NCBI RefSeq assembly: GCF_042477335.2
Contig: NC_091247.1
Coordinates: forward strand, 225,642,001-225,706,000
From: Ovis canadensis
Taxonomy: Eukaryota; Chordata; Mammalia; Artiodactyla; Bovidae
Direction: 5' to 3'
DNA length: 64,000 bases
Shown in pieces: positions 54,945-64,000 of the stretch; position 1 is the first letter of the stretch; every line of letters begins with the position of its first letter. A model generated the notes under the pieces. It saw only the letters and a program-made list of their open reading frames with translations. It made no database searches and was not told where the DNA came from. The translations under genes and the position numbers were made by a program.

Positions 54945-55245
54945 GACCTGCCACAGCCTCAATATTTATATACTCTCCAATTCATGCTGAAATCCTAACC
55001 CTCAGTGAGAGGTTGGTTGGTGGGGCCTTTGGGAGGTGACTAGGTCATGAGGGTGGGGCCCCCATGAATGGGATTAGAGCCCTTTTAAGAGACCCCCAGA
55101 AACCTCTCTCATCCATCACATGAGGTCACAGTGAGAAGACAGCTGACCGAGTCAGGAAGAGGGGCCCCTTGACCTTAGACCACCCCAACCTCCAGAACCG
55201 AGAGATTTCAGTTGTTTAAAGCACCCAAACCCAGACTGCCAGGGA
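54945..55245 (+). repeat. Old mammalian interspersed repeat, family not fixed
   Basis: CATGCTGAAATCCTAACCCT, GGTGGGGCCTTTGGGAGGTG, GGATTAGAGCCCTTTTAAGA, CCTCCAGAACCGAGAGATTT resemble a mammal-wide repeat that I cannot assign with certainty. Confidence 0.5.
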
Positions 55246-55291
55246 CTTGGAGACCTAAACACCACCTCATTACTTGTTTTTCAAAGGATGT

Positions 55292-55500
55292 TTGTGCACA
55301 CTCAATCATACCCCACTCTGTGACCCCATGGACTGTAGCCCGCCAGGGTTCTCTGTCTGTGGGATTTCCCAGGCAAGAATAGTGGAGCGGGTTGCCACTT
55401 CCTCCTCCAGGGGATCTTCTGACCCAGGGATGGAACCTGTCTCCCGTGCCTCCTGAACTGGCAGGCAGCTCTTCCCCACTGCGCCAGCTGGGAGGCCCCT
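55292..55500 (-). repeat. Bov-tA SINE
   Basis: GACCCCATGGACTGTAGCCC, CCAGGCAAGAATAGTGGAGC, to CGCCAGCTGGGAGGCCCCTT in reverse. Confidence 0.85.
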
Positions 55501-55614
55501 TCTCAAAGCCCTCATCCTGGCACTCTGGTTTTCTTCGACTCCCAGCGGAAAACAACTGACACATCAGGCAGGCCTGTGGCTCCAGGGCCCCGAAGAGAAA
55601 AGGGAGGCAGAGGC

Positions 55615-56860
55615 ACAGAAGGCGGACTTTACTGCAGCACAAATCGAGTCAGGAGCGGACAGGACACGGCAGCTCTCTGCGGGGAAAACCAGAGATGAGG
55701 CATCCTGCCCTCTAACCTCTGCTCGGCTGGAGGGAGGGGTGCTTCCCCAGGACACAGGCTGAACTTGCGTGTGACAGACAGGATGGACAGACACGCCCCG
55801 GCAGACACAGGCGGGCAGCACAGTCAAGTCCAGTTTTGCTACAAGGATCACTCTTGGCTTCAGAGTGAAACAAGCATCTCACCCCCCTCCACACACACAC
55901 ACACACGCATGCACACACAAGAAAGCTCTGCAGGCAGCTCTCCTACAGAAGTCAGACCCACCGTCTGGTGAGCCAGGCCTGGGTACACAGTGGCTATACA
56001 AACTATGCTGCAAACGGACTCAAAATTCCAGAAACATCATGAAGAACGAGAATTCTGTGTTTTCTTCCCATAAATGAAAAAGTAAGAAAAATCCCGCTTT
56101 CTGACTCTGGCTGGTGGCAGGCGGCCTCTGACTAACACAAAGTTCTCCCTGGAATTGTCCTCAGCCATCCACCGCCTGGTCTCTGCTGTCCGCCTGTCCT
56201 CGAGCCCCCTCACCAATGTCCCAGCCAACTTCAGATGAGATGAGGACCGCTGCGGGGCCCAGTGGCCTGGGAGGGCCTGGCACCACACTGCGGCCTGTCC
56301 ACGGGCCCGGATGGAAGGGCAACAGAAGCCAAGGGCAGTGGCCTCCCGCCCTGGAGCCTCAAGGGAGGTTTTGCTGGTGAAAGTTCAACTCTGGGGGTGA
56401 GAAGTTTGGCTCTAAGAAGCCAGCTCCCCGGGGTGATCTGCAGACGCCTGTCCCAGGGTCTGGGGTGGAGCGTGGTTAAGAGCCAGTCTGGCCTGTTAGC
56501 GTCTGGGTTCCCACGAGTGCTCCTGGGGAACTTCCTTCCTGAGGACACCTTGTCGTGCTCCCCGGAACCCCTTTCACAAACACCTCTGGAAGCACAGCAC
56601 CCCAGGGACCAAGCTCTCTGGGATAAAGCCCTTGGCTGAGCTGATACCGACCACTGCACAGACGCTGGAGAGGGGTGTGTGGGCTGAGGCCTGGCACTCA
56701 ACCCTGGGGACCAATCGAGCGGAGGGGAGTCCCCGAGCCCCAGGGTGGGAGACTGGGACGATGGCTTGCGGGAGGGTGGAGGGGGCACTTTGCAGAAGCA
56801 GCTCTTGAGAACTGAGGCTGGAATCTGCCCACAAGCACTCGCAAGAGGGCCAGCGGGCGC
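55615..56860 (-). other. TTLL12: TTLL12 3' untranslated region (end inferred)
   Basis: This non-coding sequence follows the TTLL12 stop. No AATAAA in sense orientation was found; the AGTAAA variant (plus-strand TTTACT at 55628-55633) is the best candidate. A (CA)n run lies at about 55890-55918. The end point is a guess. Confidence 0.45.
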
Positions 56861-59800
56861 CTAGAGGAGGCGAGTGACAGGGCAGCCGTCGGGCTCATCC
56901 AGGAACAAGGTGCTGAAGATGTCGTTGAAGAAGCTCGGGTGGTACCTGCAGGCTCGCTCACAGTCCGGGTTGAAGTTGACCTCCAGGATTTGCGGCTGCA
57001 TTGCTCGTTTCCCTGATGGCACAGAAGCATGGCCTGTCTTACTCTGAGGAGGGGGGGCCTGGGACAGGGGTGCTGGGGGCCGCGAGGCTTCTCTGGAGGG
57101 GCCTGGCCTGAAGCCTGCTCTGGCAGGGGGAAGACCAGGGCTGCCTCCAACCCTGGGAGTGCCACGAGCGACCACACCCTGCTCAGATGTCTGGTTCAGT
57201 GGGACACTGGGTCCCCTCTCCTTGCACACAGGGCGCCTTTCCTCATGAGCCCTCTCCTGACACTACGGCCACCCACTTCCCTTTCCTCCTTGTGCTCCGC
57301 CCTGCAGGCTCTGAACCCTCAGGATGGGCCTCCTCTGATCCAGATCTCTGGGCTAATCAGAGAAAAGGGGCACGGGGCAGCGGGGACCAGGCAGAGACAA
57401 CAGCGCCCTCTCTCTGTCCCTGGGGGGCTGGCGTGGCAGTGGGTGTGGGGTGGCTGGAGGATCAGCTCTGGGTAAACGGGGCGGGGTTGGGGAGCCCCCT
57501 CACCATCGGGACGGCTGTCCCACTTCAGCATGAGGTCGACTGCGTACACGGCCCGGGATGAGGGGTAGTCACAGAGGCCTAGCGGGGGCGGCCTGGCACA
57601 CGCCACCTGGAACAGCTCCTTGAAGGCCTGGAAGATTTCAGCCTGGGGGCCGGGGGAAGGGGACACAGGGTCAGGGGGCCTGCAGGCTGACGCTGGGACC
57701 AGGCCCTCAGAGCAGCCCTTCCCGAGCCCTGGTCTCCAAGCGGCCAGTCACCTGCTCCAACATCCCTCATGACGCGGCTGCAGCCGCCTCTGCCTGACTC
57801 TCGCTGCTCTCTCACCTGGCACCCGCGCCCTGCAGACCTGTGTCCTCCCGCCTCAGCGCTTCCACAGCTCCTCCTGCGCCAAGCCCGGGAGCACAGCACC
57901 TGAGATGCTGACTCCAGAACGTGGGGACCAGCCTGTGTCCCCCAAAATGTGCGATTCCTGGGATGCACAGAGCCCACGTCTGTCCCAAGGGTGGTCCTGA
58001 AGGCCCTGCCAGGCTCCTCCCCTCCCCAAGGAGCCCTTGTGACACCCCACTAGGGCCAGAGGGGAGAAGGGGGGTCTCGCCCATACCCTCCCCCTCTGGC
58101 GGAGGAGCAGGACCACCAAGAAGAGGCGAAGGCCCCCCACGTGCCCGATGCTGCCCACGAGGCAAGCCCTGGCCCCTCGAGCTTGGCCAGCACTCACCTG
58201 GACACTCTTCCAGGGGAATTCTGGGTACTGCTTCTCAAACTCCGGGATGAACTCGTTGTAGTGTACCTGCAACAGACACAGGGCTCGTCGCACTCCGCCT
58301 GGGGCCTCCTCTGGGCAGGGACAAGGGAGGCCTGGCCTGCCCTGCCTTCACGCAGAACTGACATTCGCTGGGGCCCCAGGAAGGTGCCCACAGCCTCTCC
58401 AGCTCCACCCCTGCCAATGCAATCGGGGGCAGGAAATGGGGTCTGAGCTCTGGACACATTTACTTCTCAGGGCCTCAGTGTTTCCATCTGTAAAATGGGA
58501 CAGTGCTCCTCGCCCAGTAAAGCTGCTTTGCAGGTGGCTGTGAGGTTCCAGTGAGGCACTGAATGCTGAGAGGGCCGGCCAACGGGGTACCATGTCCCTC
58601 TCAGAACGGTCACTGGAAGCAGAACTCCCACCTGACCCTGCAGGGCTCATGTCTGAGCTCAGCAATGGTTCAAAGTGCCTGCAGATGGCAAGGGCTTCTC
58701 AGGCCAAGACTGCACCCAGCACACACCTGAGCACGCCGGTCGTCAACTCAGGTTCCTCCCAGAGAGGACCACGATAGGCTTCCTAAGGAAGCCCAGGGTC
58801 CACACCCTGCTGGACACGCATCCCCCATGCGGGGGCATCGGAGGAGACGTGACCCTCAGGATGATGCCTGCTCCACAGAGGGAAGGCGCTCAGGCCTCGG
58901 AAATGACCTCAGCTATACGCCAGGGCTCCAGCAGGGGCTCAGGGTCCTAGGGACCAGCTGCCAACACAGCCCTGGGCAAGAGGAAGGACACGCAGCAGCA
59001 GCCCTGCTGGGTGGGCACGCGGCCTGGCCCCTCTGCCAGCGCAGGGCCCCCCGAGGAGACCTCACACACGGAACAGCGAGTGTTCAGCGCAGCTCAGGGC
59101 TTCCCTGGTGGCTCAGAATGTAAAGAATCTGCCTGCGATACAGGAGACCTGGGTTTGATCCCTGGGTCGTGGCAACCCACTCCAGTATTCTCGCCTGGAG
59201 AATTCCATGGAGAGACCCAGGGCAGGGCGGGAGTGTGTGTGTCACAAAGCGTGGGACACGATGAAGTGACTCACACACATACACAAAGTTCAGTTTACTA
59301 ACATCACCATGTGCCTGGGAAATCATAGCCCCATGCTCAGGAGCAGCTGCTTTCTGGAAATGGGACCACAGGGCCACAGCAGAGCAGTATGGAGCAGGGT
59401 GGAGAGTGGCTGTGCCCTACCTCCCGCCTGCCCTGAACAGTCAGGACCAACAACCCTCCGGGCTCTCTCTCTCCACCGGGAGCTGGGCCCTGCCTCTGCC
59501 CAGTGGAGCCTCCCTCACCAACCTCAGGTGCTCCGTGGGCCAGCTGGGGGTTGATGCCCTCATCTCAAAGCTTTGCCCCCACGTCCTGTTGCTCGAGGCA
59601 CCCAGGCAGCCCGGGGAAGACAGAGGGTCCAGGCGGGGTCACAGGCCAGCAGCAGCCACCCGCCCTGGGGGCCGTGCGACATGAACCAGGGAAGCCTCAG
59701 GACCCCGTTATCTCGACCTGAGCTGAGTGTCATGTGCCCCTCCGAGCGCTGGGGGCAGCGGTGGGAGGGGACGCAGGTCCCAGAGGGCAGCTCCTCGGAC

Positions 59801-62800
59801 CAGTACACAGCTGGCCCCAAAGACACGCTGACAGGCATGGGGTCCCGTCTGCACCAGTCTCCACAGGGACCCGGCTCCTGAGACCCCGCCAGGCCTCACC
59901 TGCTTTAGCACTGCTTCCGGGTCATAGTTCATGACAGTGAAATGCTTCTCATAGTCGTCCAGGTCGTTGAGGGCAAAGGGCCTGCAGGACGAGCAGACGG
60001 ATGCTCAAGTGGGTCCCGAGCGCGGCCGGTCCCAGCAGGGTAGGCAGGCAGGCGCTCGGAGCCCCCTTGCCGAGCATCCGTTCTCCCCCTGGTGAGAGCG
60101 GGCGGGGTGGTCCCACGGCCCCCGTGGGCTCACCACTAGACCCCCGCGAGCCCCTAAACATTGACAGGGTGTGCAGGGGTGGGGGCCTGTCACACGAGGG
60201 GGTGTTGACTTGGGGAGGGTTACTGCCGGTTACCATAAACGGGCTCAGCGGGGTCCCTGCTGGGGAAGGAGCCCCGGTGCAGGCGTTCTCATCCAGAGTA
60301 AAAGAGGCACTCCCCCAATCCCCGGCCCAGCTCCCCACACCCCCAGCCCAGCCTTATTACCGGTTAGAGAACCGCAGCCAGAACACATCGTACACGAACA
60401 ACCTCAGGGGCTTCACCGATCGCAGCAGCAGGATGTAGCGGATGTCGAACTTGACCCTCCCCACGTCTTCCCGGAGGAACAAGACGGGGCTCTCGATGTA
60501 CTTGGACACAACCTGAGGACGGGAGCAGGCTCGTGGGCGCTCCTCTCGCTGTGGCCAGGACGGAGCGGCCCGGCCCCCTGGCTGCGGCTCATGCCTGGGA
60601 ACGCCCAAGCGTGGCCACGCCTGCAGCAGCGGACTCGCTCTCGAGCCTACCTCCCCCAAACCCGGGCTCAGGGGCCCCCGACTTGGTACCTGACCCCCGC
60701 ACCCTGCGTCTCCCTGTCTTTTCATACCCATGTCTGAACTGCAACAAGCTCTTTCTCTTCATTGTTAGTTTAGAGAAAAGATGCCGCGGATTTTTAGGCT
60801 TTGAAAACTGGAAACAAATCCTCAGCCAAAAATCCACCGGCTCCCCATCCCAGGGCTGGGAACCTCCCCAGCGGTCATCTGGTGACTTCTGTCTCTCGGG
60901 CCTCTGTCTGTCCAGGAGCAAAACCTGTGTCCTTCACCTCCCCGACCGCTGGCCCCGTCACTACAGCACCTCCACCCAGGGCCCTGTGGGGCTCCCTGGC
61001 CCGGCCACCTCCCTCCTGTGGGTGGTCCCCTGGGGGCCCCTCTCTCTGCCGGCAAGGGCAGCGAGGAGCAACTCCTCCCATCTGAGCAACGATGCTGCCA
61101 CCAGGACCCGCCCTCGCCGGCCCTCGAGAGCAGGCCTCCCCTCCACCTCCCAGCGCCCCAAGGCCCCACCTTGGGGGAGCTCTCACGGTGCCGGACGATG
61201 CTGTGCAGGTTCTTGGTGATGTGGGTGTCCAGGCTGCGGGCCAGGTTCCAGGGCTTACAGATCCAGTGGTTGTCCTCGCCCCTGGGAGCAGAGGAGTCGG
61301 CTAGGCTGTGTGTCCCTAGGCCTGCAGCCGCAGAGGGGGCCGAGGGAGGCGTCCCAGAGGAGACCTCAGAGGCTGGGCTTTGGGAGCCAGCAGTTGGCTG
61401 AGGCCAAGGGAGCTGCCCTCCAGGGGGAAGGGCCGTCAAGCCCCATAGTGGGCACGAGGCGGGCGCTCGGCCACGGGGTGGGCCAGGCGGAGGGAGACGG
61501 GGTGGTCAGAGATGGGGGCCACAGGAGCCTGCCGGGCGTTGGTGGTGGGGGGTGGGTCTCGGCTAGTGGCGCGCATGGGGGAGCTCACCGCCTCTCCCGC
61601 TGCTGGAAGTAGCTGATGAACTGGGGCAGCTCTGTGCGCAGGTTGAAGGTGCGGGGCAGCCAGGCCGGGCCCTCGGGGCCGCCCGCCCGGCGCGCGATGG
61701 ATGCCAGGCAGTCCTTCACCGTCAGCAAGTTCTCACAGGGGAACTGGTTCAGCAGCACGTTGGGCCTCTCCTGGCTCAGCCTCCTGCGGGGCCAGGCAGG
61801 TACCGCTGGTCAGGGGAGGTGGTGGCTCCCAGGGGCAGGCGGGCTGGGCCCCTGGGCTGGGAGGCGCCTCACCTGTAGTCCTTGAAGTGCGAGAAGTTGT
61901 AGAGGACGTCGGCGTCCGCCTCGCTCTGGGTGAAGGTGAAGCGCGGGTGGGTGAGGTGGCTGAGCACCTGCTGGATGTCCGTGTAGACCCTGAGGGGGTG
62001 GGGGCAGGGCTGCGGTCACACTGTGCACATCCGCCCAGCAGCGGGGCCCTCGGACCCTGGCAACCTCGGATCCCCAACTTGTGAGACAGGACCCCAGGGC
62101 CCACTTCCTCGCGCTCATCCTGAGGATGAAACAGGACAACCCCAGTGTTTTACCGACCTGGGGTCCTTCCTCCCGCGTGCAAACAGGGCAGGCAGACACA
62201 CTTAAAGAGGAGTGCCCTCAGAGAAGCGAGCCGGCGCCCCAAGGCCTGCAGGTGAGCCTGCGGCCCAGATGGCCTCATTCCACGCTGGCACCAGCCCTGG
62301 CCCCAGGCAGGGGAGAGGACGGGGGGTGGGGGGGCAGCTTCGGTGCGTGTCTGCCAGGGGCGGTAGATGTGGTCACACTTTGAAAGCAACGGGGCTGCGA
62401 GTGAAGGTGGGAGGGAGACAGGACCCTACCTGGACAATGATCCAGGAGTGGGGAGAGAGGCGAGGCCAACACGAGGCATCTAGCTCATGGCCAGTTACGG
62501 CTGGGGACGAGGCTACGGGGCCTCGGTAGAGCCTCCGACCAGAGGAAGTGGAGGGGTGTTGGGCTGTGGCCTCAGGGAAGGGGAGGATGGCCAGACGGGA
62601 GGAAACCCCCAGGGCCTGGGGGCAAGGGACACAGTGAGGAGGTTTGGGCAGCCAGACAGAGGGGACCCCGTGCGGACGGAGGCCAAGCTGCCCCCAGGCG
62701 GCTCAGCTATCTGGGCGGGGAATCCCCCTGCACCTCCACTTCCTCGCCTTTAAGATGGACTGTCTGCTTTCAGCCTGGGCTTGCAGGCCTACCTGGCCTG

Positions 62801-63137
62801 ATGGAAGCTGCCAGTCCACAGCTGCAGACAGCTGGGAACGACCCCTCCTGGGCGTCTGGTTGCCCAGCATGGGCTGGCTCCCGGCTCACCCTCCCTTCTC
62901 GGGCGTCTCTCTGTGACCCTGAGACCCCACCCCTGGCGGTCCCTGCTGTGCTGCCAGGAGGCGGCAGCCTGATGGGGGATGTCCCAGGAGTCTGGGGAGT
63001 GCATGAGGAAAGGCAGCAAGAAGTCTCGTCACAGTCTGGGGGTACGGGTGGGCTACGCACTTGAAGACGTGGTCACAGGGGTACCCTGCGGGGCTGACGG
63101 CCAGGGGCAGCTTCTCCTTGTTCTCCTCCAGTATGGC
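55615..63137 (-). CDS. TTLL12: TTLL12, tubulin-tyrosine-ligase-like protein 12 (3' part; 5' exons outside the window)
   Basis: TTLL12 pairs a SET-like N-terminal region with a TTL domain; no ligase activity has been shown, and roles in tubulin detyrosination and antiviral signalling have been reported for it. Nine minus-strand exons are present: 63137-63061, 61989-61873, 61783-61589, 61281-61170, 60512-60361, 59981-59900, 58266-58198, 57642-57504 and 57012-56861 (stop TAG). All junctions keep phase and use GT/AG. They give 364 residues, the C-terminal part of a protein of about 644 in human, covering the TTL domain. Recognisable blocks are [60 protein letters not shown] and [16 protein letters not shown], where the E and N of the metal/ATP site are kept. 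Identity to human is high. No stop or frameshift is seen. The gene converges on TSPO. Confidence 0.95.
55888..55920. repeat. CA microsatellite in TTLL12 3' UTR
   Basis: Run of CA repeats with a CGCATG interruption, about 32 bases. Confidence 0.85.
56861..57012 (-). CDS. TTLL12: TTLL12 last exon
   Basis: The acceptor is TGCCATCAG and the stop is TAG at 56863-56861. It encodes [33 protein letters not shown] and a diverged end, CPVTRLL. Confidence 0.94.
57504..57642 (-). CDS. TTLL12: TTLL12 internal exon
   Basis: The 139 nt exon has acceptor GCCCCCAG and donor GTGAGG. It encodes [38 protein letters not shown] and KWDSRPD; the D-x-M-x-K-W segment leads into the metal-binding strand of the last exon. 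Confidence 0.93.
58198..58266 (-). CDS. TTLL12: TTLL12 internal exon (23 codons)
   Basis: The 69 nt exon, exactly 23 codons, has acceptor GTTGCAG and donor GTGAGT. It encodes [19 protein letters not shown] then KSVQ. I placed it by homology to the human [16 protein letters not shown] block. Confidence 0.93.
58440..58575 (+). repeat. MIR SINE in a TTLL12 intron
   Basis: CTCAGGGCCTCAGTGTTTCC, CATCTGTAAAATGGGACAGT, GTGAGGTTCCAGTGAGGCAC. Confidence 0.65.
59098..59285 (+). repeat. Bov-tA SINE in a TTLL12 intron
   Basis: GGCTTCCCTGGTGGCTCAGA (head), GGGTTTGATCCCTGGGTCGT, GGAGAATTCCATGGAGAGAC, GTGGGACACGATGAAGTGAC. A short deletion removes GGAGAAGGAAAT-type sequence. Confidence 0.88.
59900..59981 (-). 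CDS. TTLL12: TTLL12 internal exon
   Basis: The 82 nt exon has acceptor CCTGCAG and donor GTGAGG. It encodes [19 protein letters not shown] then DPEAVLKQ. Confidence 0.93.
60361..60512 (-). CDS. TTLL12: TTLL12 internal exon
   Basis: The 152 nt exon has acceptor GTCCTCAG and donor GTAATA. It encodes [30 protein letters not shown] and [15 protein letters not shown]. The FDIR motif is a conserved TTL-family signature. Confidence 0.94.
61170..61281 (-). CDS. TTLL12: TTLL12 internal exon (ATP-grasp block)
   Basis: The 112 nt exon has acceptor GCTCCCAG and donor GTGGGG. It encodes [20 protein letters not shown] and the [14 protein letters not shown] stretch. W-I-x-K-P is the TTL-family lysine strand that contacts ATP in active members. 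Confidence 0.93.
61589..61783 (-). CDS. TTLL12: TTLL12 internal exon
   Basis: The 195 nt exon has acceptor CCCGCAG and donor GTGAGC. It encodes [32 protein letters not shown] and [11 protein letters not shown]. Confidence 0.93.
61873..61989 (-). CDS. TTLL12: TTLL12 internal exon
   Basis: The 117 nt exon has acceptor CCCTCAG and donor GTGAGG. It encodes [19 protein letters not shown] and [19 protein letters not shown], then a split Arg codon. Confidence 0.93.
63061..63137 (-). CDS. TTLL12: TTLL12 exon (first one in the window)
   Basis: The acceptor is TTTCTAG and the donor is GTGCGT. The 77 nt encode [19 protein letters not shown] then PCDHVF plus two bases of a Lys codon completed by the next exon. 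The acceptor proves that more exons lie upstream, beyond position 64000. Confidence 0.88.
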
Positions 63138-64000
63138 CTAGAAAGGAAACGCTGGAGGTAGAAACAGACCTTCAAGAAAGGGAGCAAGTGAGCACAGGCC
63201 TCCTCCTTCCTGCACACCAGGCTTCTGTGATCCTGGGGGGCACACCTGGACTCAGGTAGAGCCCTTCTCGGGTGCTGGGGTGCCTGGAGCCCCCTGATCA
63301 CTCCTGCCCCAGAATTCCAGAGCTCAAGGCCCCTCAGGTCCTGAACAGCCTGTTCGGTGTCAAAAGAACAGTGTAGACACTGCTCTCAACCTTCTTGTCG
63401 CTTCTAAACGCCTCTTCCAAGTCACAGGCCGCCGCCCAGGAGGCGCTGTCCCGGGAGGGAGCTGCTCTGAGGGTTAAGCAGCGTGGTGGTTTAAAACCTG
63501 TTCACATACTTTCTGGCATTCCTTTCAAAAGGCATAGTTAATAATGCATCTCCCCTTGAGCGCCAGCTGGGCTGAATGATGTGTTTGTAACCCACGGGAA
63601 GAAGAGTCTGCAAACTTGTGAAAGGACCTGTGGCCTCCTCCCGTCTCCCCTCTGTTCACTTCCTCCCAGAGTGTCAGCCGCCATGTCCCAAGGACGCTCA
63701 AGAGGCCCCCTAGCCACAGCCAGCGTCGCATTCCCAGGCTTGAGTGCTCCACGGGGGCTGGTCCTCAGCCCGACCAAGCCTCAGACAACAGCCTGACTGT
63801 GCTCACGAGAGAGCCAGGGCCAGAAACGCCCAGCTGGGCTGCTCCCCACCTCCTTTCCACAGAAAGCAAGACATAAATGTCTGCCAGGAAGCAAGACACA
63901 GCAAACATCTGCTGCTCTGGGCAGCTATGTTTTAGAACAGGCCGTTATCTGGTACTAACGGAGTAATACAGGCAACCCCAGGGCCCAGAGCACAGGCCTG
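63138..64000 (-). other. TTLL12: TTLL12 intron, left part; no exon seen
   Basis: The sequence upstream of the first visible TTLL12 exon shows no coding block. Old dispersed-repeat-like sequence near 63790-63970 is not assigned. Confidence 0.55.

Larger units (their letters stand above)
53584..55614. other. TSPO-TTLL12 intergenic DNA
   Basis: Convergent gene gap without recognised genes. It holds a BovB fragment, an old interspersed repeat and a Bov-tA. Confidence 0.6.

Noticed and set aside
1-64000. CRISPR arrays, operons or prokaryotic mobile systems
   Set aside because: None is seen; introns, SINEs and LINEs show this is a mammalian chromosome.

Overview
This window is nuclear DNA from a ruminant, most likely a bovid (cattle, sheep, goat or a relative). 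Evidence: it is dense in BovB LINEs (RTE clade), their derivative SINEs Bov-A2 and Bov-tA, and tRNA-Glu-derived CHR SINEs. This combination is typical of pecoran ruminants. The sequence alone does not let me name the species.

Four protein-coding genes sit in the order and orientation of human 22q13.2: BIK (+), MCAT (-), TSPO (+), TTLL12 (-). I rebuilt each from exon reading frames, GT/AG splice sites and similarity to the families as I know them. Four BIK coding exons lie at 6414-9423 (149 aa, polyadenylation signal at 9843). Four MCAT exons lie at 14569-29362 on the minus strand (387 aa). TSPO has a non-coding first exon in a CpG island ending near 40994 and coding exons at 49688-53334 (169 aa, polyadenylation signal at 53561). 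TTLL12 contributes its last nine exons (56861-63137, 364 residues); its 5' part lies past the right edge. BIK and MCAT converge, MCAT and TSPO diverge (about 11.6 kb between start sites), and TSPO and TTLL12 converge. BIK, MCAT and TSPO all encode proteins tied to mitochondria: a BH3-only apoptosis inducer, the malonyl transferase of mitochondrial fatty-acid synthesis, and an outer-membrane cholesterol/porphyrin-binding protein.

The rest is introns and intergenic DNA dominated by repeats. MCAT intron 2 (19076-27493) is the richest. It holds a four-deep nest (L1 containing a CHR SINE containing a nearly full BovB containing a Bov-A2) and a BovB whose 5' part is inverted, as expected from twin priming, itself inside another L1. 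Between MCAT and TSPO lie a BovB inserted in a MIR, a solo-LTR-like element of a ruminant endogenous retrovirus, a row of CHR SINEs and a 1.9 kb reverse-oriented BovB. TSPO intron 2 holds an antiparallel Bov-tA nested in another Bov-tA.

I found no sign of a new gene system. The most useful leads are an R156Q change in the TSPO cholesterol motif, a divergent short BIK with a reduced membrane anchor, the nested and inverted repeats, and a 0.29 kb direct duplication between BIK and MCAT.
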